A stretch of DNA of 64,000 bases from Psychrobacter sp. MF31 (GTDB lineage Bacteria; Pseudomonadota; Gammaproteobacteria; Pseudomonadales; Moraxellaceae), in the NCBI RefSeq assembly GCF_012847335.1, contig NZ_JABBDX010000001.1, positions 434,001 to 498,000 of the forward strand, read 5' to 3'. The notes under the pieces were generated by a model that searched no databases, was not told the DNA's origin, and saw only the letters and a list, made by a program, of their open reading frames with translations. Shown here in pieces: positions 9,014 through 17,376 of the stretch (position 1 is its first letter; each line of letters begins with the position of its first letter). The position numbers and the translations under genes are program-made.

Positions 9014-9023
9014 TTTAATAAAA

Positions 9024-9054
9024 AAAGGCTTCAAGTTATGCTTTCAGCCTTTGT
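9024..9054 (+). terminator. Terminator after the exported protein
   Basis: AAAGGCT pairs with AGCCTTT around a 15-base loop that can pair further (TCAAG with CTTTC, partly). It sits between two convergent genes and may act in both directions. The T-run is short. Confidence 0.55.
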
Positions 9055-9058
9055 TCGA

Positions 9059-9610
9059 TCAATGCGATTCATCCAAAATGGGCGTACCTTGGGTGCTAAA
9101 TGCAAAGGCTTTATTGCTAAAATTGCCAATCATCACCGCTTCAATGACGGGTTTAACAGAGCTGTTCACGCCTTCAACTTCAATAATAAATTTTGCCCCT
9201 GAGCCGCCTTTATCCTCTTCTTTTTCAACAATATAATTGAGCGTTGCCATCGCTGGAAGCTCAATTGGGGCGGTTAAATAGGACTTTACCAGCTTGCCAT
9301 TGGTGCTGTAGTAATCGATTTTATTGATATATAACGAGTTTTTAAACGTGGTATTGCGAACGCTCAGCGTTGCCGACAGCAACACCTGAAGGTTGTCTCT
9401 ATCGGTATAAATATCGGAGTAAATCGGCACATAAAAGGTTTGTTTGTATCGAAAACGGCTGTGATCGACTTTTTTAGAGCGTTTTTCAAGCGCTTGAATC
9501 GGGTCTTGATGCTGTTCTGAAAACATGACATTGGGGTCTTGTTTGGACTTATCACAGCCGCCTAAAAAGACAAGGCTGGTAAGACAAAGCATCATCATGC
9601 GACATTTCAT
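9059..9610 (-). CDS. DUF3124-family lipoprotein
   Basis: 183-residue lipoprotein. I start at ATG 9610 because GGGGAA lies just upstream and the signal sequence then ends properly in the lipobox FLGGC. The frame extends further upstream but only into the trkA-like gene. The mature part matches DUF3124 as I know it: VPIYSDIYT, LLSATLSVRNT, IDYYSTNGKLV, and a Gly-rich GGSGAKFIIEV end. Its function is unknown. It is last in an operon with the TrkH and TrkA potassium-uptake genes (16-base gap), which suggests a link to potassium or osmotic physiology. That link is inference from position only. Confidence 0.85.
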   Translation of the reverse strand: MKCRMMMLCLTSLVFLGGCDKSKQDPNVMFSEQHQDPIQALEKRSKKVDHSRFRYKQTFYVPIYSDIYTDRDNLQVLLSATLSVRNTTFKNSLYINKIDYYSTNGKLVKSYLTAPIELPAMATLNYIVEKEEDKGGSGAKFIIEVEGVNSSVKPVIEAVMIGNFSNKAFAFSTQGTPILDESH

Positions 9611-9626
9611 AAGGTTCCCCAAGCGA

Positions 9627-10328
9627 TTAGTGGACTTTGACCCCAACACTGCGTAAAAAAGTATGGATATGTTTGTTGGCGCCATAAACCACCAAAACAT
9701 CGTTTTCTTGCAATATTTGCTCAGGGGTTGCCAGACCTTGAATAATGGGTTTGCTCAGTTTGCGACCAAAGCTGTCTTCATAATACTCATAGCGCATGGT
9801 GCTTAACAGCTTAATATTAAATTTATTTTCAAGCTGTAAGGTGGCGATCGTTTTACCAATGAGCGGGGTGGGAATGCCAATCTCAACGATGCTAAAGTTG
9901 TCTGTCAATTCAAAAGAGTCCACAAAATAGCGGGTGGAAAGCCGTTTTGCCCAGCGCATCGCAGATTCTTGTTCAGGATGAAAAATGGCATCAATACCAA
10001 TCGCTTGAAGCACTTTTTCATGTAATGGATTGATACTTCGGCTGATTAAGCGCTTGGCATTTAAGGTTTTAAACAGTGCCGTTGCCATGATGTTTGCCCC
10101 TTGATCTTCGCCAATGGCTACCACGATGATGTCAGTGTCGCGAATGGGCAAGCCGTTGACCGTATAGTCATCGGTGGCATCCATGCAAATCGTATGCGTG
10201 ATGACTTCTTTATAAGCCTCAACTTTTTGCATATTTCGGTCGATGGCAATGACCTCGTGACCTTGACTGGTCAGCGCGGATGCCAGTGACGATCCAAAAC
10301 TGCCTAGTCCTACAATAATGTATTTCAT
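9627..10328 (-). CDS. trkA: TrkA/KtrA-type potassium channel regulatory subunit
   Basis: Cytoplasmic RCK subunit that gates the TrkH/KtrB-type potassium translocator. The 233-residue protein has an N-terminal Rossmann fold with GxGxxG (GLGSFG, residues 7-12), the acidic ribose-binding end of beta-2 (AIDRN) and a C-terminal RCK_C domain (about residues 145-233). The size fits the single-RCK KtrA class rather than the double-length E. coli TrkA. The start is ATG 10328, inside a slightly longer frame. It lies 40 bases after the trkH-like gene and 16 before the DUF3124 gene, all on the minus strand. Confidence 0.9.
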   Translation of the reverse strand: MKYIIVGLGSFGSSLASALTSQGHEVIAIDRNMQKVEAYKEVITHTICMDATDDYTVNGLPIRDTDIIVVAIGEDQGANIMATALFKTLNAKRLISRSINPLHEKVLQAIGIDAIFHPEQESAMRWAKRLSTRYFVDSFELTDNFSIVEIGIPTPLIGKTIATLQLENKFNIKLLSTMRYEYYEDSFGRKLSKPIIQGLATPEQILQENDVLVVYGANKHIHTFLRSVGVKVH

Positions 10329-10368
10329 GATTTTCCTTATCATTTATAGCATGATTAAAGTTTGGGGA

Positions 10369-12129
10369 TTAATTAATCGTAATCTCTTCGGTAGGATAGT
10401 GGTAGTTTCTTTGAAAGCGGTTTTTAAGAAGCGCCACAAAAATCGTCAGCATTCCCACGCGACCGACGAACATGATCACCGCGATCACAAGCTTATTAAA
10501 AGTGGAAAGCTCGGGGGTCAAATTTAAGCTTAGTCCCACCGTACTGTAAGCTGAAAAACACTCAAAAATGACTTTGATCAATTCAAGCTCAGGCTGGTTA
10601 TAGCTGATCAAGCTGACGCCAATGGCAATCACAAGCAGCGACAGCCACATAATGGCAAAGGCGCGGCGAATAGAGATGTCGGCAATTTCGCGTTGAAACA
10701 ATTCAACCTTGGTCTGACCGCGGGCAAGACTTAAGGTATTTAATAGGGCAATGGCAAGGGTGCTGGTTTTTATCCCGCCACCGGTAGAGTTTGGTGACGC
10801 GCCAACCCACATCAAAAAAATCGTCAGCATAATCGTTGGTAACGCCAGCATATCCATATCAGCAATGTTAAATCCTGCCGTTCTCGGCGTCGCCGCAGCA
10901 AATAGCGCGGTGACAAGCTTACCAAAAAAGCTTCGATGCTCCGCTAAAATCCCATGGTACTCAAAGATCATTACCCCAACTAGCCCTATCAACAATAACG
11001 CGCTTGAGGTAATCAAGGTAATTCGGCTATTGATGCTCAGTAACCACGGCTGATTGCCAAATCTTGGGTCATTTTGAAATAAAAGCCTTTGAGCCCGATG
11101 ACGCAAATAGCGCAGCAAATTGACCACAATGATAAATCCCAAACCCCCAAACAAAAACGTCATACTGATAATCAGCTGCAAAGGATAGTTAAATCGCAGC
11201 GAGTCATCATAAAGATTGGCGCTGAATGTTGAAAATCCTGCGTTACAAAACGCAGAGATCGCATGAAATACCGAAAAAAATAGGCGCTCAGGAACACTCA
11301 TCCCCGGCAAATTGTAAATGCTCAAATAAATCAATACCGCAGCCAGCGCCTCAATCCCAAAGGTCACATACAAAATGGACTTAAGGGTGGTGATCATATC
11401 GCCCACTCGCGGCGAAAAACTCATCTCAGTCATGCTCAGCCTCGTCTCATAACTGACGCCACCTTTAAAAAAGTAACTAAAATAAGTCACAAAGGTTAAA
11501 ATCCCCAAGCCACCAATTTGGATCAGTCCAATGATGATCAGCTGACCAAAGGTTGTGAACCGCGTTGCCGTATCTACCACCACAAGACCGGTCACACAAA
11601 CCGCACTGGTCGCCGTAAACAGCGCATCGATATAAGAGATGGGCTTGGTGGTTGCGTGCGGCATCATCAGTAGTAAAGACCCGATCAGCACCACAAACAA
11701 AAAGCTTAAAATAAAAAACTGACCCGGATTTAAAAAAGCGCGATTTAAATTAAAATTATTGTCCGATATTTCGCGGATAAAGGTGACAAACACCGCAATT
11801 TTAATGGCAATAAAATGATCAATGGGGATGGCAAGCCCAAAGCGGGCAAGCTCAAAAAAATGCGCCATCAATAAAATAAAAATAGCGCCGCTGGTCAGCA
11901 AATCAAAAATGGCAACTTTACTGATCGCCAGTGGTGATTTTTTGCCAATATAACGCCCAATCAGCGCAAAAAAGCCAAATAACACAATCAGTAAATAAAA
12001 AATATGAAAAATATGCTGAAGCCAAGGGGCAAGCGTAAAGCCGGTGTCGACCAGGGCAACACCAACCCCAATCAAGCTCATCACCACAATCACCTTATTG
12101 AGCAACCGATACGGTAAAGCAAGCTGCAT
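10369..12129 (-). CDS. trkH: TrkH/KtrB-family potassium uptake membrane protein
   Basis: Potassium translocating subunit with the four MPM pore repeats. Selectivity-filter segments are visible at TSAVCVTGLVVVDT, HAISAFCNAGFSTF, ATPRTAGFN with NSTGGGIKTST, and AYSTVGLSLN. At 586 residues it is longer than typical KtrB (about 450) or TrkH (about 480). The extra length is an N-terminal block of about four predicted helices before the first pore unit. I start at ATG 12129. A TTG two codons earlier has poorer spacing to the GGA ribosome site. It pairs with the adjacent trkA-like gene. Confidence 0.92.
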   Translation of the reverse strand: MQLALPYRLLNKVIVVMSLIGVGVALVDTGFTLAPWLQHIFHIFYLLIVLFGFFALIGRYIGKKSPLAISKVAIFDLLTSGAIFILLMAHFFELARFGLAIPIDHFIAIKIAVFVTFIREISDNNFNLNRAFLNPGQFFILSFLFVVLIGSLLLMMPHATTKPISYIDALFTATSAVCVTGLVVVDTATRFTTFGQLIIIGLIQIGGLGILTFVTYFSYFFKGGVSYETRLSMTEMSFSPRVGDMITTLKSILYVTFGIEALAAVLIYLSIYNLPGMSVPERLFFSVFHAISAFCNAGFSTFSANLYDDSLRFNYPLQLIISMTFLFGGLGFIIVVNLLRYLRHRAQRLLFQNDPRFGNQPWLLSINSRITLITSSALLLIGLVGVMIFEYHGILAEHRSFFGKLVTALFAAATPRTAGFNIADMDMLALPTIMLTIFLMWVGASPNSTGGGIKTSTLAIALLNTLSLARGQTKVELFQREIADISIRRAFAIMWLSLLVIAIGVSLISYNQPELELIKVIFECFSAYSTVGLSLNLTPELSTFNKLVIAVIMFVGRVGMLTIFVALLKNRFQRNYHYPTEEITIN

Positions 12130-12795
12130 AGCCAAATTCCATCAAAAAAAAGACAAGAGTGCTTAGCCGCTTTATTGTTATTAATCAAGCGGTCAGTAAG
12201 CACTAAGAAAAAAATCAGGTCACGACAAGCGCCGTTGGTGGTCAGTCATCACCACAACAAATGACCGCTTGGCAGTAAGATTAGGAAGAGTGGTAAATTA
12301 CGCTGAGTCGTTTGCCTCAATAAAACCCGCTTGGCGATCTGTTTTTATCTTGCTTGGGTTTTGATTGGGAAACAATGGGATAGCAACATTGGAAACTTGA
12401 TAAGCAACTGAGGCTAGGCAACTGCTAGCCTTTGCGCTCAAACGTGGATGATAGAGGCTTTTTTTCAGAAAATGATACGGATAATTGGTCATATCTTGCG
12501 CACGAATTCATTCAAAATCAATAGGATGCTAATCTCGTAATCGATATGAGCGGTTAACGGCGTTTAGTAAGCGTATTGATATGAGAGTAAAAGTAAAAAG
12601 GGGATATCACTTTGCTATTTTGAAGATAAATTATGCTCTGAAATCGAGAGTATCATAATCCTAACTAGGGCGATTTGATAGCAGATATTTATTTATTGCC
12701 ATAAAAAAACTTGATAGAGAACATTAGCGTAAGTGATGATATTTAGAATAGTTTGATTGATAAAAACATTCTTGCATTTCGCTAGAATTATTAAA
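12130..12795. other. Long non-coding spacer with inverted repeats in the trkH leader
   Basis: About 670 bases without a convincing gene. A near-perfect hairpin is formed by AGTGCTTAGCCGCTT (12158-12172) and AAGCGGTCAGTAAGCACT (12187-12204). On the minus strand it is followed within about seven bases by a T7 tract, so it could act as a leader attenuator for trkH. A second smaller inverted repeat (GTTGGTGGT with ACCACAAC) lies near 12231-12256. The rest is AT-rich with no recognised RNA. Confidence 0.45.
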
Positions 12796-12842
12796 TAGTT
12801 GACATTATCAACAACAATAAATATAGTTGCTTATATCAACTA
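12796..12842 (+). promoter_or_regulatory. Promoter of the marR-SIP operon with two overlapping operator palindromes
   Basis: TTGACA at 12799-12804 and TATAGT at 12822-12827 are 17 bases apart, a near-consensus sigma-70 promoter. Two copies of a TAGTTG-N7-CAAC palindrome overlap it: 12796-12814 (covering the -35) and 12824-12842 (covering the -10 end and start site; its arms TAGTTG and CAACTA are perfect). The copies are 28 bases apart. This is the layout expected for autorepression by the MarR-type protein just downstream. Which protein binds is inference. Confidence 0.75.
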
Positions 12843-12862
12843 TATCAGATGATGAATTTCAA

Positions 12863-13303
12863 ATGGCTCAACACTCATTAAACGAAACCTTGCATAAACT
12901 GATGCACACCTATACCGATCTGCTGCATGAAGGGATTAAACAGCAAAAAATAGCGCTGTCAGTGATCCAGATCAGAACGTTAAAAGGGGTTTTTTATGAT
13001 CCTAACAGCACGGCAAAATCTATCTCAGCGTTTATGCGGCGTGATAAAGCTCAGATTACCCGCGCCTTAAATGATTTGTTAGCTGCTGATTTAATTGTAA
13101 AAAAAGACAATCCTAAAGATGGTCGCAGCCAGCTATTAGAGCTGACTACTCAAGGTAAAGCGGTGATCGCCAAGCTTGAGTCGGTAGAAGATTGGGCTAA
13201 AAAAGAGCTCACAAAACATATCAGTCAAGCGGATCTTGAGCAGTTTCTTCAAGTTAGTCGTCTTATGATAACTAATGTCAAAAACGACCGTGATCTTGGT
13301 TAA
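12863..13303 (+). CDS. MarR-family transcriptional regulator
   Basis: 146-residue winged-helix regulator. The DNA-binding part lies at about residues 45-110: helix-turn-helix around STAKSISAFMRRDKAQITRALNDL, then the wing KDGRSQLLELTTQGK, both typical of MarR. I place the start at ATG 12863. The TTG at 12827 would extend the frame upstream but falls inside the -10 box and operator, so it cannot be the start if that promoter is used. It probably represses its own operon with the siderophore-interacting protein. The ligand is unknown. Confidence 0.9.
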   Translation: MAQHSLNETLHKLMHTYTDLLHEGIKQQKIALSVIQIRTLKGVFYDPNSTAKSISAFMRRDKAQITRALNDLLAADLIVKKDNPKDGRSQLLELTTQGKAVIAKLESVEDWAKKELTKHISQADLEQFLQVSRLMITNVKNDRDLG

Positions 13304-13350
13304 AAAGTTAAAGCGCTAAATAAAACCACAATACACAATGGCAGAATCCT

Positions 13351-14145
13351 ATGAATGATCCCACCCAGCAACCCGTCAGAGAGGTAATGACCGTTACAGC
13401 TAAGCAAATGGTGACGCCGCATTACCTTCGTATTTATCTTACAGGTCAGCGCGATACCATGGCTAATATTGCAACGATGACCGTCGGCGTTAACAATAAA
13501 ATCGCCATTCCGATTGATAAGCGCAAACCGCTTAATCTCAACGATCCGTCAAGTTTTGTGATAAGGACATATACCCACCGTGGCGTTGATGTCGAAAATC
13601 AGCAACTTTGGATTGATTTTGTGGCTCATGGTGATGACGCACCCGCCTCAGGGTGGGCGACTCATGCCCAAGTGGGTGATGAGCTTGGGGTTATGATGAG
13701 ACCTAAAAGCAGCGCCTTGTATCCTAAAGCCGATCACCTGTTGTTGGTGGGGGATGCCACAGCGATTCCTGTCCTTGGCGCAATCCTTGAAAGCCTACCA
13801 AGTACGGCTAAAGCTCAATGTATCATCGAAGTTCATGGCAAAGAAGATGAGCAGCATCTGTCAACCCAAGCGGACGTGAATATGACTTGGCTTCACAATC
13901 CTCATCCGATGCAAGGCAGTCAATTAGCCACTGTCATTAAATCGCTTACTCTACCAAACGCCGATCAGCGCCGATTTGCTTATATCGCCAGTGAGTTTTC
14001 ATCAGTCAAAGCCATTCGTCACTATCTAAGAGCTGAGCTTAACTGGTCAAAAAATGAGATTTACGCCTTTTCTTATTGGAAATCAGGCGCCGCTGAAGAT
14101 CAGTCCGCCAGTGATCGGCGGGCAGAAAAAGACGCGGACGAATAA
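13351..14145 (+). CDS. Siderophore-interacting FAD-binding protein (SIP family), copy 1
   Basis: Cytoplasmic flavoprotein of the ViuB/SIP family, expected to reduce ferric siderophore so that iron is released. 264 residues. The FAD-binding motif RTYTHR is at about residues 71-76, the NAD(P)-site segment LLVGDATAIPVLGAILE around residue 131, and the family-typical C-terminal YWKSG followed by an acidic and basic tail (RRAEKDADE) is present. It follows the MarR gene by 47 bases on the same strand and ends at a strong terminator. No Fur-like box was seen in front of it, so control may be mainly through MarR. Confidence 0.9.
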   Translation: MNDPTQQPVREVMTVTAKQMVTPHYLRIYLTGQRDTMANIATMTVGVNNKIAIPIDKRKPLNLNDPSSFVIRTYTHRGVDVENQQLWIDFVAHGDDAPASGWATHAQVGDELGVMMRPKSSALYPKADHLLLVGDATAIPVLGAILESLPSTAKAQCIIEVHGKEDEQHLSTQADVNMTWLHNPHPMQGSQLATVIKSLTLPNADQRRFAYIASEFSSVKAIRHYLRAELNWSKNEIYAFSYWKSGAAEDQSASDRRAEKDADE

Positions 14146-14158
14146 CTGTGATAGTCGT

Positions 14159-14191
14159 AAAAAAGCCATCTGTAAAAAGATGGCTTTTTTG
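14159..14191 (+). terminator. Terminator of the marR-SIP operon
   Basis: AAAAGCCATCT pairs perfectly with AGATGGCTTTT around a 6-base loop and is followed by T6. It lies between convergent genes and may serve both. Confidence 0.88.
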
Positions 14192-14223
14192 TTATGGCGA
14201 ATCAATTAGCTTTTAAAAGCCAA

Positions 14224-14916
14224 TCAAGATTTTAAATGCTCAGCTAAAGTAGCAAAGGGCTCAACCGAGCGCTCAAAGTCAAGACTGGCTTCTAGATGAC
14301 TTAAATGACTGTCAATAAGGTGAATCAGCTGATCTTCATCTCGATCTTCAATGGCTTGAACAATACGAGAATGCTCATCTTCAGCACAGTCTGATGAGCC
14401 AGACTTGTTGTATAAGCCAATGATTAACGTTGTTCGCAGGGTCAGCTCACTCAAAAACTTCTCTAATACCTGATTGTCCGCGATTACCGCCAAATCCATA
14501 TGAAATTTTCGTGATAAACGTAACTCAGCCGGTTTATCCCCTTGTGATCGAGCCTGAGCTTCAGCCGTTATGGTTTCTCGCAAATCCGCGATGTCTTTTG
14601 AGTCCACATTTTTAATGACATTTGCTGCAAGGATTTTTTCAATCGTTCGGCGAGCTTCAAACACATCATTTGCTTCTTTGGGCGAGGGCGTTGAAATAAA
14701 GGCGCCTTTATTCGGTCGCAATTGGACAACATGCATGGTGGCAAGCGTAGATAATGCTCGTCTGACATTGGCGCGATTGCAATGGAAAATCTCACTGAGC
14801 ATTTGCTCGCCAAGCTTGGTTCCTGCAGGCAATCGCTGTTCTGACACCGCCGATACAATTGAATCGATAATCAACTGTTCTGGTATTCCCTCAGTTTCAG
14901 AAACTACTTTTTTCAC
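14224..14916 (-). CDS. GntR-family regulator, FadR/FCD type
   Basis: 230-residue repressor or activator with an N-terminal winged helix (about residues 10-80; LGEQMLSEIFHCNRANVRRAL and the wing PNKGAFIS) and an all-helical FCD ligand domain (about 85-215; metal-site residues in RKFHMDLA, EDEHSRIVQAI and DSHLSHLEAS). The start is GTG 14916, since an in-frame stop lies shortly upstream. It is divergent from the racemase-permease pair. FadR-type regulators usually control the adjacent catabolic operon, and three phased GTTAACA boxes lie in the shared spacer. Confidence 0.9.
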   Translation of the reverse strand: MKKVVSETEGIPEQLIIDSIVSAVSEQRLPAGTKLGEQMLSEIFHCNRANVRRALSTLATMHVVQLRPNKGAFISTPSPKEANDVFEARRTIEKILAANVIKNVDSKDIADLRETITAEAQARSQGDKPAELRLSRKFHMDLAVIADNQVLEKFLSELTLRTTLIIGLYNKSGSSDCAEDEHSRIVQAIEDRDEDQLIHLIDSHLSHLEASLDFERSVEPFATLAEHLKS

Positions 14917-15010
14917 GTTAATCGGTCTACTTTATTCATTAGGTTAATAATGGCGATTATAGTGTTCTGAGGCACGCTTCACAACAAATAATAAAAATAT
15001 CTATTGCATT

Positions 15011-15043
15011 GTTAACAATTTTAGTTAACAATCTTTGTTAACA
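15011..15043. promoter_or_regulatory. Three phased GTTAACA boxes between GntR and racemase
   Basis: GTTAACA occurs at 15011, 15024 and 15037, exactly 13 bases apart. The first is embedded in TTGTTAACAA, a perfect palindrome fitting the T-N-G-T...A-C-N-A pattern of FadR-type GntR operators. They lie 35-67 bases before the racemase ATG. They are probable binding sites for the divergent GntR protein. The binder is inference. Confidence 0.65.
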
Positions 15044-15077
15044 GGAAGTTTATTATAAACAAACTCAAGGGTGATAA

Positions 15078-15773
15078 ATGATGAATATCTTAGTGATAAA
15101 TCCTAACTCGACGATCTCAATGACCGAAAAGATTGTCGAAAGTGCCCGCAAAAAAAAGAGCGCTGGCACCAATATTATTGGCGCTTCGGGGGTCAATGCT
15201 CCGGCGTCTATTCAAGGTCATCATGATGAGGCGATGTCCGTTCCAGGGCTACTTGCCCGCTTAAAGCAAGCAGAAGCTGAAGATATTGATGGCGTGGTGG
15301 TGGCTTGTTTTGATGATCCGGGACTTGGGGCTTGCCGTGAAGTTTTTTCAGGACCTGTTCTTGGGATTTGCGAGGCGGCGGTTAAAGCAGCCAGCATGAT
15401 TTCGACGTCCTTTAGCGTGGTGACCACGTTACCGCGATCTGTTCCGGTCATCGAAGAGCTGATTCATGGTTATGGGTTGTCCCATCGCTGTCGCCGTGTT
15501 CGTTCTGCGGCAATTCCCGTACTTGCGCTTGAAGATCCTAGCTCTGGCGCTCGTGAAAAAGTCCGTGACGAGATTTTGCGGGCGGTTCATGAAGATCACT
15601 GTGAAGCTGTTGTTTTGGGCTGTGCTGGCATGGCAGACCTAACGGATTGGCTGACAGCAGAAACGGGCGTTCCTGTCATTGACGGCGTCACGGTCGCCAC
15701 GCGCATGGTTGAGGCTTTGGTAGGCTGCGGGCTAAAAACAAGTAAAATTGGCGCTTATGCCGTGCCGATTTAA
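15078..15773 (+). CDS. Asp/Glu/hydantoin racemase family protein
   Basis: 231-residue cofactor-independent racemase or epimerase. The two catalytic cysteines are in the expected contexts, VVACFDDPGLG (about residue 76) and VLGCAGMADL (about residue 180), and the N-terminus MNILVINPNST is typical of hydantoin and allantoin racemases. The start is the first of two adjacent ATGs, with AAGGG seven bases upstream. It is followed by an NCS1 permease and faces a GntR regulator, which suggests use of an imported hydantoin, allantoin or related amide. No hydantoinase, allantoinase or carbamoylase gene is nearby, so the substrate cannot be fixed. Confidence 0.88.
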   Translation: MMNILVINPNSTISMTEKIVESARKKKSAGTNIIGASGVNAPASIQGHHDEAMSVPGLLARLKQAEAEDIDGVVVACFDDPGLGACREVFSGPVLGICEAAVKAASMISTSFSVVTTLPRSVPVIEELIHGYGLSHRCRRVRSAAIPVLALEDPSSGAREKVRDEILRAVHEDHCEAVVLGCAGMADLTDWLTAETGVPVIDGVTVATRMVEALVGCGLKTSKIGAYAVPI

Positions 15774-15824
15774 TACCAATTCACTGATAACTTATTAAAA
15801 ATTATTCCAAGGAAGGAGAGTGTC

Positions 15825-17231
15825 ATGGATCTTACCAAAGGTATCCCAGCGAGCGCTGACGTCAAAATGATAGATGCCGAAACTACAAGTGATGAGAGTC
15901 TAAAACCCAATGGCGCAGAAGATCGAACGTTAGGCGCGCTTGGTTACATGTCGCTTTGGGTTGGCGACGGTGTCAACATGGGAAATATGACGCTTGGCGC
16001 CAGTATTGTCGTTGCAGGAATGGCAATCTTAAATATTTGGCAGACCCTTACCGCCGCCTTAATTGCCATCGCCATTGTTTCTGCCTTTTTTACGTTAAAT
16101 GACAGAGCCGGCTATAAATACGGCATTCCCTATGTGGCTCACTTGCGAGCGTCATTTGGTAAAAAAGGAACGCTACTTTCCTCACTACTTCGAGCTGTTC
16201 CTGCGGTAATCTGGTATGGGGTTCAAAGTTGGATCGGCGGTACGGCACTAAATGAAGTCGTTAAAATCTTATCAAGTGGCGCGATTGATAATGTGTTTAT
16301 CAGCTTTATCCTATTGTTAGTGGCACAAATACTGCTTTCAATGAAAGGCTTTCATAGCATTAAAGTAGTCGAATCGGTGGCATCCGTGGTGCTGATGGGT
16401 ATTGTTGTTACCGTTTTTTTTATTCTGGTAAAAGACCACAGTGCCGCAATTTCAACCTCTTGGATTAATGCTAAAGGTACTTGGGGACTGCCGTTTTTTG
16501 CCTATATTATGGTATTTCTTGGCAACTACGCGGCTATATTTTTAAGTGCAGCAGATTATTCACGTGAATTGAAAGAAGGCTATTCGGATAAAAAAAGAGG
16601 GCTTTTTTACTTCTTGCCGATTATCGTCTCTTATGGCTCGGTCATCGTGGTGGGCGCTATGCTTGCAAGCGCGACAGGATATACCAATCCCGCGCTAGGG
16701 CTACCTGCATTATTCGATAATGTCTATATGCAGTTATTTATCTCTGTATTTATTGTATTTGGTGCAGTCGCCACCAACATGGTCGCCAATATCGTTACGC
16801 CAGCTTATGTGATTCAGCTGTTTACCAAATTGAACTACAAAGCGTCAGTGACCATTACCGGACTGCTTGCAATGGGATCATTTCCATGGCTGTTGGTTCA
16901 AGACGATAATGCAAAAGGGCTCGATACGTTTGTCCACGTTTACTCCGCTTTTCTTGGACCTTTAATTGCAATTCTTCTTGTTGAATTTTACATCATGAGA
17001 AAACAGCGTATTGATATCAGTGAATTATACAAAAAAGACGGTAATTTTGATGGCGTGAACTATGCCGCGCTATTGGCACTGGGAATCGGAACCGCAGCAG
17101 CTTTCGTGTTTGTCGATTTGGCTTGGCTGATCGGATTGATCGTGGCTGGGGTTGCCTATCCCATCATCTCAAAAACCCTATTTAAAGGCTCTAAATTCAA
17201 AAAAGGTACGATTTTTGAAGAAGCAATATAG
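15825..17231 (+). CDS. NCS1-family permease (hydantoin/allantoin/nucleobase type)
   Basis: 468-residue inner-membrane symporter with about 12 helices. NCS1 features are visible: the LWVGDGVNMGNMTLGAS opening helix, YGIPYVAHLRASFG, and the substrate-site segment VIWYGVQSWIGG with the Trp and Gln used by Mhp1 and PucI, then FFAYIMVFLGNYAAIFLS. The ribosome site AAGGAGAG is strong. It is co-directional with the racemase (51-base gap) and ends at a terminator. The best guess is uptake of a hydantoin or allantoin-like compound. Cytosine or uracil cannot be excluded. Confidence 0.9.
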   Translation: MDLTKGIPASADVKMIDAETTSDESLKPNGAEDRTLGALGYMSLWVGDGVNMGNMTLGASIVVAGMAILNIWQTLTAALIAIAIVSAFFTLNDRAGYKYGIPYVAHLRASFGKKGTLLSSLLRAVPAVIWYGVQSWIGGTALNEVVKILSSGAIDNVFISFILLLVAQILLSMKGFHSIKVVESVASVVLMGIVVTVFFILVKDHSAAISTSWINAKGTWGLPFFAYIMVFLGNYAAIFLSAADYSRELKEGYSDKKRGLFYFLPIIVSYGSVIVVGAMLASATGYTNPALGLPALFDNVYMQLFISVFIVFGAVATNMVANIVTPAYVIQLFTKLNYKASVTITGLLAMGSFPWLLVQDDNAKGLDTFVHVYSAFLGPLIAILLVEFYIMRKQRIDISELYKKDGNFDGVNYAALLALGIGTAAAFVFVDLAWLIGLIVAGVAYPIISKTLFKGSKFKKGTIFEEAI

Positions 17232-17256
17232 ATTTATAAAAGCAGCGGTAAAAAAA

Positions 17257-17289
17257 GAGCAGAAAATCAGGTGATTTCTGCTTTTTTTA
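17257..17289 (+). terminator. Terminator of the racemase-permease operon
   Basis: AGCAGAAAATCA pairs with TGATTTCTGCT with one bulge, followed by T7. Confidence 0.85.
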
Positions 17290-17376
17290 TGGCGTTATCG
17301 CCAACCATTTTAACGACTATCGGTTTTAATTTATCAGCCCAGATAATGACGGGTAGGGTACTTATTAAATAGCTGA

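Noticed and set aside
12298-12492. 64-codon minus-strand ORF in the trkH-marR spacer
   Set aside because: No ribosome site, no recognisable protein pattern, composition like the surrounding non-coding DNA.
12827-12862. TTG start extending the MarR protein by 12 residues
   Set aside because: It lies within the -10 box and second operator of the predicted promoter.
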